A DNA stretch of 5,206 nt from contig CALFQW010000133.1 in assembly GCA_937919305.1 (NCBI GenBank), positions 1-5,206 on the forward strand, given 5' to 3'. Source of the DNA: an uncultured Candidatus Saccharibacteria bacterium. Lineage in GTDB: Bacteria; Patescibacteriota; Saccharimonadia; Saccharimonadales; Saccharimonadaceae. The position numbers and the translations under genes were made by a program. Below, in pieces: positions 1 to 5,170 of this stretch (position 1 is its first letter; each line of letters begins with the position of its first letter). Under the pieces are notes generated by a model, which did not search any database, had not been told where the DNA came from, and saw nothing but the letters and a program-made list of their open reading frames with translations.

Positions 1-97
1 CGAAGCTACACTGGACGTAAAGTATTTCTGGACAACCGGCGTCGTGTTCGCCGTTAGGACTAATTGGCTATCCCAGGCAAGGGAAGTCAACCAAACA
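1..97. other. Left edge, no gene assigned
   Basis: No complete gene is visible. Two plus-strand frames enter from the left edge: one closes with TAG at 55-57 after 18 codons and ends in a basic tail (NRRRVRR), the other closes with TGA at 158-160 after 52 codons. Either could be the 3' end of an upstream gene, and the short basic tail looks slightly more protein-like, but neither has a recognisable motif. If the first RNA unit is as long as the second (about 295 nt), its 5' end would lie in this stretch. TAAAGT at 18-23 could be its -10 box, but the -35 would fall outside the window. Confidence 0.25.
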
Positions 98-219
98 TTG
101 GCTCTTCACTGTGAGCCACAACCCGGGTGTATGCGCTTTTGCACACATAGAGTGTCGTGACTGACGCCTGCATTCGGGCCCATCTCTTCCGCGGTGGTCG
201 CTAGACGACCTGCGCGAAG

Positions 220-301
220 GGGCGGGGAACTGCTGTAGCTTGATAGCGATGACGTGCGACCAATCTTGGTCAAACTCTCGCAGTCGCCAGCATCCCCGCC
301 C
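220..301 (+). repeat. Long G-rich/C-rich inverted repeat of RNA unit 1
   Basis: The arms 220-228 and 293-301 are perfect complements over 9 bp. The pairing resumes after bases 229-230 with 231-235 against 288-292, giving 14 pairs around a 52-nt interior. The whole arm is 82 nt, almost the same size as the 83-nt arm at 549-631, and sits in the same place directly before a terminator. Confidence 0.65.
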
Positions 302-304
302 ATC

Positions 305-337
305 GGCCCACCATATTTGGTGGGTCATTTCTTTTGT
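305..337 (+). terminator. Intrinsic terminator after RNA unit 1
   Basis: The stem 305-313 pairs with 318-326 (9 bp including one G-U pair; core CCCACCA/TGGTGGG) around the 4-nt loop TATT. It is followed by the T-rich tail ATTTCTTTTGT at 327-337. The tail lies only on the plus-strand side, so the terminator serves transcription coming from the left. The promoter of the second RNA begins 13 bp later, making the two units separate transcripts. Confidence 0.75.
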
Positions 338-349
338 ATCAGTATATTA

Positions 350-378
350 TTGACAAATATCACATTTAGTATTACATT
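350..378 (+). promoter_or_regulatory. Sigma-70-like promoter for RNA unit 2
   Basis: A perfect -35 box TTGACA (350-355) is separated by 17 bp from TACATT (373-378), which matches four of six -10 positions. Transcription would begin near 384-386, just before the first hairpin (389-408) of the second RNA. It follows directly after the preceding terminator and has no ORF with a plausible start behind it, which supports a dedicated RNA promoter. This is the best promoter match I found in the window. Confidence 0.6.
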
Positions 379-548
379 GACTCTAGATAGCTCCTCCCCA
401 TGGGGGCTGTCAACAGTCTGTGATCATGCGACCTGTCCCATTGTCCCGACCCGACAAACAGCATGGTCACAGACTCAAACTTACACAGTCAGAGCACTCC
501 GCTATCAGCGGAAAAGCATCGCAAGATGTCGTTGCCGACTGTTATAGC

Positions 549-631
549 TGGACGGGGGCGGTAAACCCCCCAGGTGATGTTACGTCGAGACTCATCGGTG
601 TTTCGTACGTTCACAGTGCCGCCCCCGTCCA
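549..631 (+). repeat. Long G-rich/C-rich inverted repeat of RNA unit 2
   Basis: TGGACGGGGGCGG (549-561) and CCGCCCCCGTCCA (619-631) are perfect reverse complements over 13 bp, extended by a T-G wobble (562/618) and an A-T pair (563/617). The interior contains a run of C at 566-571 that can compete for the G run 554-558, so two exclusive folds exist. A weaker inner stem, 575-577 plus 582-584 region against 606-613, is possible. The size and GC content resemble an msd-type stem, but no branch-point evidence is visible. Confidence 0.8.
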
Positions 632-638
632 CCCCACA

Positions 639-679
639 CCCGCACAGATCTTCGGATCCGTGCGGGATCTTCTTTTTTC
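639..679 (+). terminator. Intrinsic terminator with UUCG loop
   Basis: CCCGCAC (639-645) pairs with GTGCGGG (660-666). After one A-C mismatch, GATC (647-650) pairs with GATC (655-658) around the very stable loop TTCG (651-654). The tail 667-679 is ATCTTCTTTTTTC. The T tract lies only on the plus-strand side, so it ends RNA unit 2. It is not well formed as a terminator for the convergent parB-like gene. Confidence 0.87.
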
Positions 680-706
680 TAGAAAACGCTATACCTACAA
701 CTTTTC

Positions 707-2041
707 CTAAGCACTGAACAGGTCAGCCACAGGCTCTTGTAATTGCGCCTGTCGCTCCAACCTAGCCGTGACCAACTCTATGAGAGCCTGCAACTCTTCA
801 ATAGGCATTTGTTCGAAAGGAACCTCTTCAAGAGTTGAACGCACAATAACAATGGCTTTTGTAGCCAACTCTCGAGATGATCGAATCCGTCTATCCAGAG
901 GCGTTGGCTCATGCTCGATCTGAAATAGTTCATCAGTAGATAACTCAGAAGTAATAGCGTCGATGCGCCCTTGGATGACTTTTGCTTTTTGCTCTGCCGA
1001 AGCTCGCGATAGATCTCCGGACTTGAGCCTATTGATCACTGCCATCAGCTCATGACAGACGTCTTTTTCGAGCGTCCTATCCTCGTCTTTCGCATACACG
1101 GCAGCATACTTTCGTGTGTAGTACGGGTGGAGTACTTTTTGTAGCCGATGCAGGTGGAGCCCGTTGCGCCATGATATCTTGCCGGTCTTTACTTCTCTCT
1201 GCACGTCTTCAGGAAGCTGCGCAAACTGCAGGGCATTCGACACCTTTCTAGTCGATATTCCATAATGCTCAGCGATCTGTTGATGTGTCGGCATCGTCTT
1301 CTGGCGTTTTTGACGAAAACGGAAATAGCGTTCGATACTGAGTGCTTCGTCATAGAGCGGAGGGCGATCGTGTTCGTTCTCTCGTATCTGTATGCCCAGC
1401 GCCTGCTCAAAGGTCATACCTTCTAGCACCGATGTCGGAACCTGAACATCGTCGACATCTATACCTGACTTCAGGGCAAAATACTCCAGAGCGAGTGAGC
1501 GTCTATGGCCCGCGTCGATAAGATACCACCTTCCATCCGGTGCCTGTCGCAATATGTCCGGATCAGTATTTTTACCATAGAATTCCGCGTGATCACGTAG
1601 ATAAATATCGAGCTCTTCGCGAGTGTCGAGTGCCACCACTTGTGGCGGAGCGATGAGCTTCAAAATATCACTGTCATCATCACCTTTCATCTCTATAGCA
1701 CGAGCAAGCGCAACGATCTTGTCAGCATCATACGTCTGGCGAGTTTGCTCGAGCCTATTCATCCAGCCGAGAGGAATATGGGTAATGTCGTTGTACTCAA
1801 CCTGTAGTCTACCCTCACTATCAAGCGCCAGGGTTGTGCCGAATTCCAAGGCTTCATCATCTTCTCCGAACGCACGTAGAGAAAGATCTGCAACATGCGC
1901 ACTGATAGGCCCTGGTTTCACCTCAATCGTCCCTGGACGAGACTCGGGGTTCTGAGCTGAAGAATCCTCGCTCAAACTTGGACCATCAAATTCAGCAAAC
2001 AAGGCGCTCACGTGTTTTCTACCCCAAACATTAGCGTTCAT
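707..2041 (-). CDS. ParB/Spo0J-family CTP-switch DNA-binding protein
   Basis: This 444-residue protein carries the ParB core. The CTP-binding box is AGHRRSLA (177-184, family form GxRRxxA), preceded by the strand RWYLIDAG. The second box is ENEHDR (221-226, family form ENxxR), followed by a long helix (about 229-247). A helix-turn-helix follows, about 251-272 (THQQIAEHYGISTRKVSNAL), then LPEDVQREVKTGKIS (276-290), typical of the ParB linker. Residues 1-90 are acidic and variable. The C-terminal third (330-434) is helical and charged, and could dimerise. Family members bind parS-like sites, load as CTP-dependent clamps and spread. No ParA gene is in the window and I see no canonical parS, so partition is not assured; phage, plasmid and defence loci also use orphan ParB proteins. 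It is divergent from the glycosylase gene across 97 bp. The ATG at 2041 is the longest start. A GTG at codon 11 (2009-2011), preceded by GGGG, is an alternative if the promoter at 2040-2068 is used. The domain call is firm; the role is inferred. Confidence 0.9.
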   Translation of the reverse strand: MNANVWGRKHVSALFAEFDGPSLSEDSSAQNPESRPGTIEVKPGPISAHVADLSLRAFGEDDEALEFGTTLALDSEGRLQVEYNDITHIPLGWMNRLEQTRQTYDADKIVALARAIEMKGDDDSDILKLIAPPQVVALDTREELDIYLRDHAEFYGKNTDPDILRQAPDGRWYLIDAGHRRSLALEYFALKSGIDVDDVQVPTSVLEGMTFEQALGIQIRENEHDRPPLYDEALSIERYFRFRQKRQKTMPTHQQIAEHYGISTRKVSNALQFAQLPEDVQREVKTGKISWRNGLHLHRLQKVLHPYYTRKYAAVYAKDEDRTLEKDVCHELMAVINRLKSGDLSRASAEQKAKVIQGRIDAITSELSTDELFQIEHEPTPLDRRIRSSRELATKAIVIVRSTLEEVPFEQMPIEELQALIELVTARLERQAQLQEPVADLFSA

Positions 2042-2081
2042 TATGTAGCTTCAAACGCTATATGTGAAGTCAAAAAGCGTT
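2033..2081. promoter_or_regulatory. Candidate operator: three AACGCT half-sites
   Basis: AGCGTT at 2033-2038, AACGCT at 2054-2059 and AGCGTT at 2076-2081 are copies of one hexamer in alternating orientation, starting 21 and 22 bp apart, or about two helical turns. They overlap the possible parB-like promoter and its start. The ten-base form AAACGCTATA at 2053-2062 recurs at 684-693, just past the end of the same gene. They could be sites for autoregulation by the ParB-like protein. Hexamers recur by chance at this scale, so the spacing and clustering are the only support. Confidence 0.35.
2040..2068 (-). promoter_or_regulatory. Possible promoter of the parB-like gene
   Basis: On the minus strand, TTCACA (complement of 2063-2068, five of six -35 matches) is 17 bp from CATAAT (complement of 2040-2045, five of six -10 matches). 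Transcription would begin near 2033, which is inside the annotated coding sequence and would favour the GTG start at 2011. A second, weaker pair, TTACAA (2080-2085) and TATAGC (2057-2062), also with 17-bp spacing, would suit the ATG at 2041. I cannot choose between them. Confidence 0.35.
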
Positions 2082-2102
2082 GTAATATGAATGGGCTCAT
2101 GC

Positions 2103-2132
2103 TTGCTACAGAGATGATCTGCACACTACACT
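2103..2132 (+). promoter_or_regulatory. Possible leaderless promoter of the glycosylase gene
   Basis: TTGCTA (2103-2108, four of six) and TACACT (2127-2132, four of six) are 18 bp apart. The -10-like box ends 6 bp before the ATG at 2139, so the transcript would begin at or next to the start codon. There is no purine-rich ribosome binding site before this ATG, which fits a leaderless message. The match is modest. Confidence 0.4.
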
Positions 2133-2138
2133 AAGTCT

Positions 2139-3491
2139 ATGAGCGACAGTCCTGAAAAAGATCCCGCGCATAGCGATGTGATGCGCCTAGATCGCGAGGT
2201 TGGAGTGGGCGGCGAACTTGGCCGTAGAGTTGGCGAGTGGTCAGCTACTTGGCATAGAGTTATCGCAGACATGGGCGCCACAGACACTGATGATCTGGAT
2301 GTTTTGATATCAGCTCGTGATGAAGCATTGAAGCAAACTGATCCTCATGAAAAACTCATACCTCGTGACGATAACGGTTCTCCGACTTTTCGTGCGCAGT
2401 ACGCTGCACACTGGCTGATGGCCGAGAATCATCATCACACCCACCCTAATTTCCAGCAGCTTATCCCCACAGGACCGCATGGTATGCGACCACACTTCGA
2501 TCGTCTCGATGCAATCGTCGATAAGCTCATAGCAGAGCGCAAAGCAGAGCGGTTTCCGTACCATCTCGACGAAGCCCAGCTACCACAGGCTCCACAGAAC
2601 ATGCCACCCTCACTCGAGCGAGGGGGTGTTGAGCACGCTATGTTCCTCATGAACACATGCTATTACATGCGAGGTGGCATCAAGTCTGTCGCCGCTTTTC
2701 GTAGTCTCTCTGCTCTATATGAACAGCAACCAGATCTCTTCGACGCGCACCGGGCGCAGTCGATGTCGCCAGACTTCGTACAAGGTCATCTCGCTGCCTT
2801 CGGATTGAACTACAAGAGCGCAGAAGTATCCAAGAGCTGGATAGAAAACTCGCGCCGTATGGTCGAAACATATGACGGTGACCCTCGCAAGATATTCCGT
2901 GGAGACATAGATTATGATGAACTGCTATCACGCATCAGGAATCAAGACGGCCGAGGCTTTATCGGTTTTCAAAAAAAGATGGCCAGTATGCTCTCATACT
3001 ATCTGATGAGTGACGGTCTAGTCCCGTATCGGGACTATCCGTTGCCAGTAGATTTTCATGTATTGAGGGTCAGCGCAGCGAACGGTATCGTGACATTCGA
3101 CCGTCCGGCCGAAAACGGCAATATACTCTCTGACGATGTGCTCGATATGCTTCGTGAAATGTACAGAGACTACTCCGTCACGCATAACGTTTCTCAGCTT
3201 GATGTATGCGATGCAGTCTGGTCGTTATCTGCCGCTGTCTGCGGCAAACAACCCGGAAATATATGGCTCGAACCCGACAAAGCAAATGGCAGGAGTGGGC
3301 GTAGCACCCTTATCCATCCACTCAAAATAGATCTCAACGACCCTAGGCAGCAGAGGATGTATCGTGATTCCTGTGGACTCTGCCCGCTAGAAGAGACCTG
3401 CCAAACTAACTACCCGAGCAAACCATACTACGTTGCAGGGGAGATGAGAGGTAGTCCGCGTATACGTTTCCCGAAGGATACGCTGTTCTAA
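2139..3491 (+). CDS. Endonuclease III-like HhH-GPD DNA glycosylase with Fe-S cysteines
   Basis: Residues about 165-320 and the C-terminus carry the endonuclease III plan. The helix-hairpin-helix FIGFQKKMA (274-282) aligns with LPGVGRKTA of E. coli Nth, so K280 sits at the catalytic lysine. LPVDFHVLRV (302-311) aligns with the VDTHIFRV segment, so D305 sits at the catalytic aspartate. Having both suggests a bifunctional glycosylase/AP lyase that removes an altered base and nicks the strand. At the end, C412-x2-C415-x5-C421 matches the last three cluster ligands. The first ligand is probably C368 in VCGKQP, with about 40 residues inserted between it and C412, where Nth has six. An N-terminal extension of about 160 residues (His-rich HHHTH at 98-102) has no family I know. 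At 450 residues it is about twice the size of Nth, so a dedicated substrate rather than housekeeping repair is likely. It is followed 2 bp later by the HNH gene, indicating one operon. Base-modification enzymes of the same fold are an alternative. The fold call is good; the substrate is unknown. Confidence 0.72.
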   Translation: MSDSPEKDPAHSDVMRLDREVGVGGELGRRVGEWSATWHRVIADMGATDTDDLDVLISARDEALKQTDPHEKLIPRDDNGSPTFRAQYAAHWLMAENHHHTHPNFQQLIPTGPHGMRPHFDRLDAIVDKLIAERKAERFPYHLDEAQLPQAPQNMPPSLERGGVEHAMFLMNTCYYMRGGIKSVAAFRSLSALYEQQPDLFDAHRAQSMSPDFVQGHLAAFGLNYKSAEVSKSWIENSRRMVETYDGDPRKIFRGDIDYDELLSRIRNQDGRGFIGFQKKMASMLSYYLMSDGLVPYRDYPLPVDFHVLRVSAANGIVTFDRPAENGNILSDDVLDMLREMYRDYSVTHNVSQLDVCDAVWSLSAAVCGKQPGNIWLEPDKANGRSGRSTLIHPLKIDLNDPRQQRMYRDSCGLCPLEETCQTNYPSKPYYVAGEMRGSPRIRFPKDTLF

Positions 3492-3493
3492 AT

Positions 3494-4066
3494 ATGACTA
3501 TAAATACCTCACAGCGAGCACAGATTGAGCAGGTAGCCCGAGATCTCAGCAGAGAGACCATGCTCGACTACAACGCTATGCATGGCACAGGTCCTCGGAA
3601 AAAACTTGTCGAGATAGACCAGCCAGGTCAGATAGAAACAGGTTGGGGGCCTAGTATGCCGAGTGTAGAGGTGAGCGATGCGCTGTTAGGATTTATGCGA
3701 GAGTACTCATCCGTCATCGCACAGATAAGTATGAGGCTGAACACCGACAACCCATATGGCTGCTGGCGGCTTCCTCTCAAACAGCAACAGACTGATAGGG
3801 GCGTATCGAGATATCCGCTGTTGTCAATAAAAGAGTACGGCATCGAATCAGCGGTCGCTCACCGTGCATTATGGAAAGTTCATGTCGATCCGGATATAGC
3901 AAAAGATTCGTACCTTGATCATCTATGCCATGACCACGCCTGCTGTAACCTTGGGCATCTTGAACCAGTCACTTCATCAGTCAACGCAAAGCGTGGCACG
4001 CTCGCACGTCGCATCAAAGCAGGGCAGGACACCCTGTTTAACGACTGGCATGGAACAGATTCATGA
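3494..4066 (+). CDS. HNH endonuclease (His-Me finger)
   Basis: This 190-residue protein has the common phage/actinobacterial-type HNH order. GCW (89-91) comes first, then AHRALWKVHVDPDI (122-135), then DHLCHDHACCNLGHLEPVT (142-160), then N164 and R167. D142/H143 supply the general base region, N152 the central Asn and H155 the metal-binding His; C145, C150 or C151 may bind structural zinc. Such enzymes cut DNA with one divalent metal ion and serve as homing enzymes, restriction nucleases or phage packaging nickases. Residues 1-60 have no known motif and 61-82 look helical. The ATG lies 2 bp after the stop of the glycosylase gene with no ribosome binding site of its own, so translation is probably coupled and the two products likely work together. 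It converges on the reverse transcriptase gene, leaving a 19-bp gap. No homing-type DNA-binding repeats are seen. The domain is sure; the target is not known. Confidence 0.88.
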   Translation: MTINTSQRAQIEQVARDLSRETMLDYNAMHGTGPRKKLVEIDQPGQIETGWGPSMPSVEVSDALLGFMREYSSVIAQISMRLNTDNPYGCWRLPLKQQQTDRGVSRYPLLSIKEYGIESAVAHRALWKVHVDPDIAKDSYLDHLCHDHACCNLGHLEPVTSSVNAKRGTLARRIKAGQDTLFNDWHGTDS

Positions 4067-4085
4067 TACGCGTTGGGTTTCGAGG

Positions 4086-5159
4086 CTACCAAGGATCTGA
4101 CTGGATTACTCCCGCCTTTGATATATATTCACCCCAATAGTCAGCACCGATATCGTGTCTTAATTCAGCGTACTTTGGTTTCGCCGCCAAAAAGTCACTA
4201 TACCGCTGCGCCAAACCACGAACCGTTCTCGACATGCTAAAAATAGGATCCCCCGCTACATGGAGAACGCTTTTGTAGCCTACTAAGCGAGCAAACTCTT
4301 CCTCATCGAACTCCTCACCTCGCTCGATCGCCCCTTCGGCGCGGTCTATAGCACTACGAGCCTTACCGATTAGATGCGGTGCAGGCAACATATGGCCATC
4401 TGGATAGATCGACACGCCAGTAACGGTCACTGGGCCTTTCGCTCGATCGTGAAGCTTGGACTTGTGTTGAGCTATCTCAAATCCATGTTCACCGATGATC
4501 TCCCTGACCACCCGGCGCGCGTGGCCCTGTATTGGCTCATGTGATGAGATCGTGAGATCATCTAGCCACCTCGTATAGACATAGTCTGATTCGTATGGAT
4601 AGTGCAGCCCTTGGCCCAGTACATAGGCGATACTCTTATCCAGCTCACTACAATAGTAGTTAAATAAAAACGGCGAGGCCGGTAAACCGAGAGGTAACCC
4701 CGGAACCTCATCGATGATAGCGCGCTCCTCCACGAAAGATACGACTCTTTGCTGCCACTCTTTACTCCATTCTCTCTCAACTGCTCCGGCAACGAGTAGA
4801 TCAGTTAGTTGAGATATATCGACTGCAGCATACGCATTGCGGAGATCTAACTGATAAAAATAACGGCCACCCAGGTGGGCCCTGGCGTGCGTCTCAAGTG
4901 ATTTGCCAACCCCACCGAACGCCCAGGGCATATCTTGTCCGAAAGATTGGAATGAGTCTAACATTTCACGATGTTCCTCCCGCAACTCTTTCGAGGGCTT
5001 CCAGACTTTTCGTATCTTCTCTCTGCCTTTGCTATCTGTCGTTGTGATCGTTCCTCTACGCACATCTTCGCCAATTCGAAGGCCACCGGTATTCGCTAGA
5101 TCGAAACCGAGCTCTAGTTGCCGTGATCCATCAGTACCATATATTCTGCGCTCACTCAT
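4086..5159 (-). CDS. Retron-type reverse transcriptase, WLDD variant
   Basis: This gene encodes an RNA-directed DNA polymerase of 357 residues when started at the ATG at 5159. Blocks in order: fingers TDSKGREKIRKVWKP (41-54); FGGVGKSLETHARAHLGGRY (81-100, RT2); LDLRNAYAAVD (104-114, RT3, metal-binding D105); GLPLGLPASPFLFN (154-167, RT4, with the SP step); YTRWLDDLTIS (195-205, RT5, D200 and D201); HKSKLHD (232-238, RT6); VTG (246-248, RT7). VTG is the retron triplet linked to msr RNA recognition, and the YTRxxDDxTxS context is also retron-like. The usual YADD is WLDD here. The length fits a stand-alone retron RT; no maturase, integrase or protease domain is present, and the SQ step of diversity-generating RTs is absent. 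A TTG at 5198 would add 13 residues, but it lies inside a GC-rich hairpin and the conserved region is well downstream, so I prefer the ATG. No ribosome binding site is evident. The partner RNA should lie beyond the right edge if this is a retron. An Abi or unknown-group RT is the alternative. Confidence 0.88.
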   Translation of the reverse strand: MSERRIYGTDGSRQLELGFDLANTGGLRIGEDVRRGTITTTDSKGREKIRKVWKPSKELREEHREMLDSFQSFGQDMPWAFGGVGKSLETHARAHLGGRYFYQLDLRNAYAAVDISQLTDLLVAGAVEREWSKEWQQRVVSFVEERAIIDEVPGLPLGLPASPFLFNYYCSELDKSIAYVLGQGLHYPYESDYVYTRWLDDLTISSHEPIQGHARRVVREIIGEHGFEIAQHKSKLHDRAKGPVTVTGVSIYPDGHMLPAPHLIGKARSAIDRAEGAIERGEEFDEEEFARLVGYKSVLHVAGDPIFSMSRTVRGLAQRYSDFLAAKPKYAELRHDIGADYWGEYISKAGVIQSDPW

Positions 5160-5170
5160 ATCAAAATGTA

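Larger units (their letters stand above)
98..337 (+). ncRNA. Structured RNA unit 1, unknown family
   Basis: The stretch has no credible ORF but has ordered helices. These are 99-104/113-118 (6 bp), 128-134/141-147 (7 positions, one mismatch), 166-170/175-179 (5 bp, CATT loop) and 196-200/206-210 (5 bp). A long arm follows: 220-228/293-301 (9 bp, GGGCGGGGA with TCCCCGCCC) continues after a 2-nt bulge as 231-235/288-292 (5 bp). Smaller helices sit inside it, such as 255-259/278-282, or alternatively 258-262/267-271. An intrinsic terminator starts 3 nt after the long arm, which fixes the strand as plus. No matching promoter is seen, so the 5' end is a guess. It does not resemble tRNA, tmRNA, RNase P RNA or SRP RNA to me. 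The layout matches the second unit (about 385-680) although the sequences do not obviously align. It could also be the 3' UTR of a gene to the left. Confidence 0.45.
385..680 (+). ncRNA. Structured RNA unit 2, about 295 nt, unknown family
   Basis: An autonomous transcript is bounded by a promoter (350-378) and a UUCG-loop terminator (639-679). Helices seen in order: 389-395/402-408 (7 bp, two wobbles); 415-429/461-475 (15 bp with one G-U) capped by 441-445/453-457; a multibranch domain closed by ACAGTC 485-490 with GACTGT 537-542, holding 498-502/508-512 (5 bp, 5-nt loop) and 516-520/525-529 (5 bp, GCAA tetraloop); then 549-563/617-631 (15 bp with one G-U) enclosing 53 nt; then the terminator. 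This nested set is unlikely by chance. Two ORFs that cross it, with starts at 254 and 420, lack protein character. It is convergent with the parB-like gene, whose stop lies 27 bp beyond. The succession of small hairpins and one long hairpin recalls retron msr-msd RNA, but the reverse transcriptase is 3.4 kb away on the other strand. Other options are a regulatory RNA or a guide or scaffold RNA. I do not recognise a known family. Confidence 0.65.

Noticed and set aside
68..328. Minus-strand ORFs of 86 and 65 codons
   Set aside because: There is no motif, they overlap each other in different frames, and the structured plus-strand RNA with a plus-strand terminator explains the region better.
382..683. 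TCTAGA at 382-387 and 678-683 flanking RNA unit 2, plus many other six-base palindromes in the left 700 bp
   Set aside because: About one six-base palindrome per 64 bp is expected by chance, and roughly that number is present. The TCTAGA pair is too short to claim as element ends or retron a1/a2 repeats.
254..710. Two overlapping plus-strand ORFs (97 and 96 codons) over the RNA region
   Set aside because: Their compositions do not look protein-like, they overlap each other, they lack start signals, and they cross the terminator-promoter junction and the paired stems.
2009..2014. CACGTG near the start of the parB-like gene as a parS site
   Set aside because: Only the six-base core agrees with the standard parS; the flanks (GCGCT and TTTTC) do not form its inverted repeat.
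2607..2624. Imperfect palindrome CCCTC-A-CTCGAG-C-GAGGG as a ParB site
   Set aside because: It is a single copy inside coding sequence with no link to parS; the codons alone explain it.
4086..5159. Diversity-generating retroelement or group II intron
   Set aside because: The RT4 block has the SP step rather than the SQ step of DGR enzymes, no template/variable repeat pair was seen, and there is no maturase domain or intron end structure.
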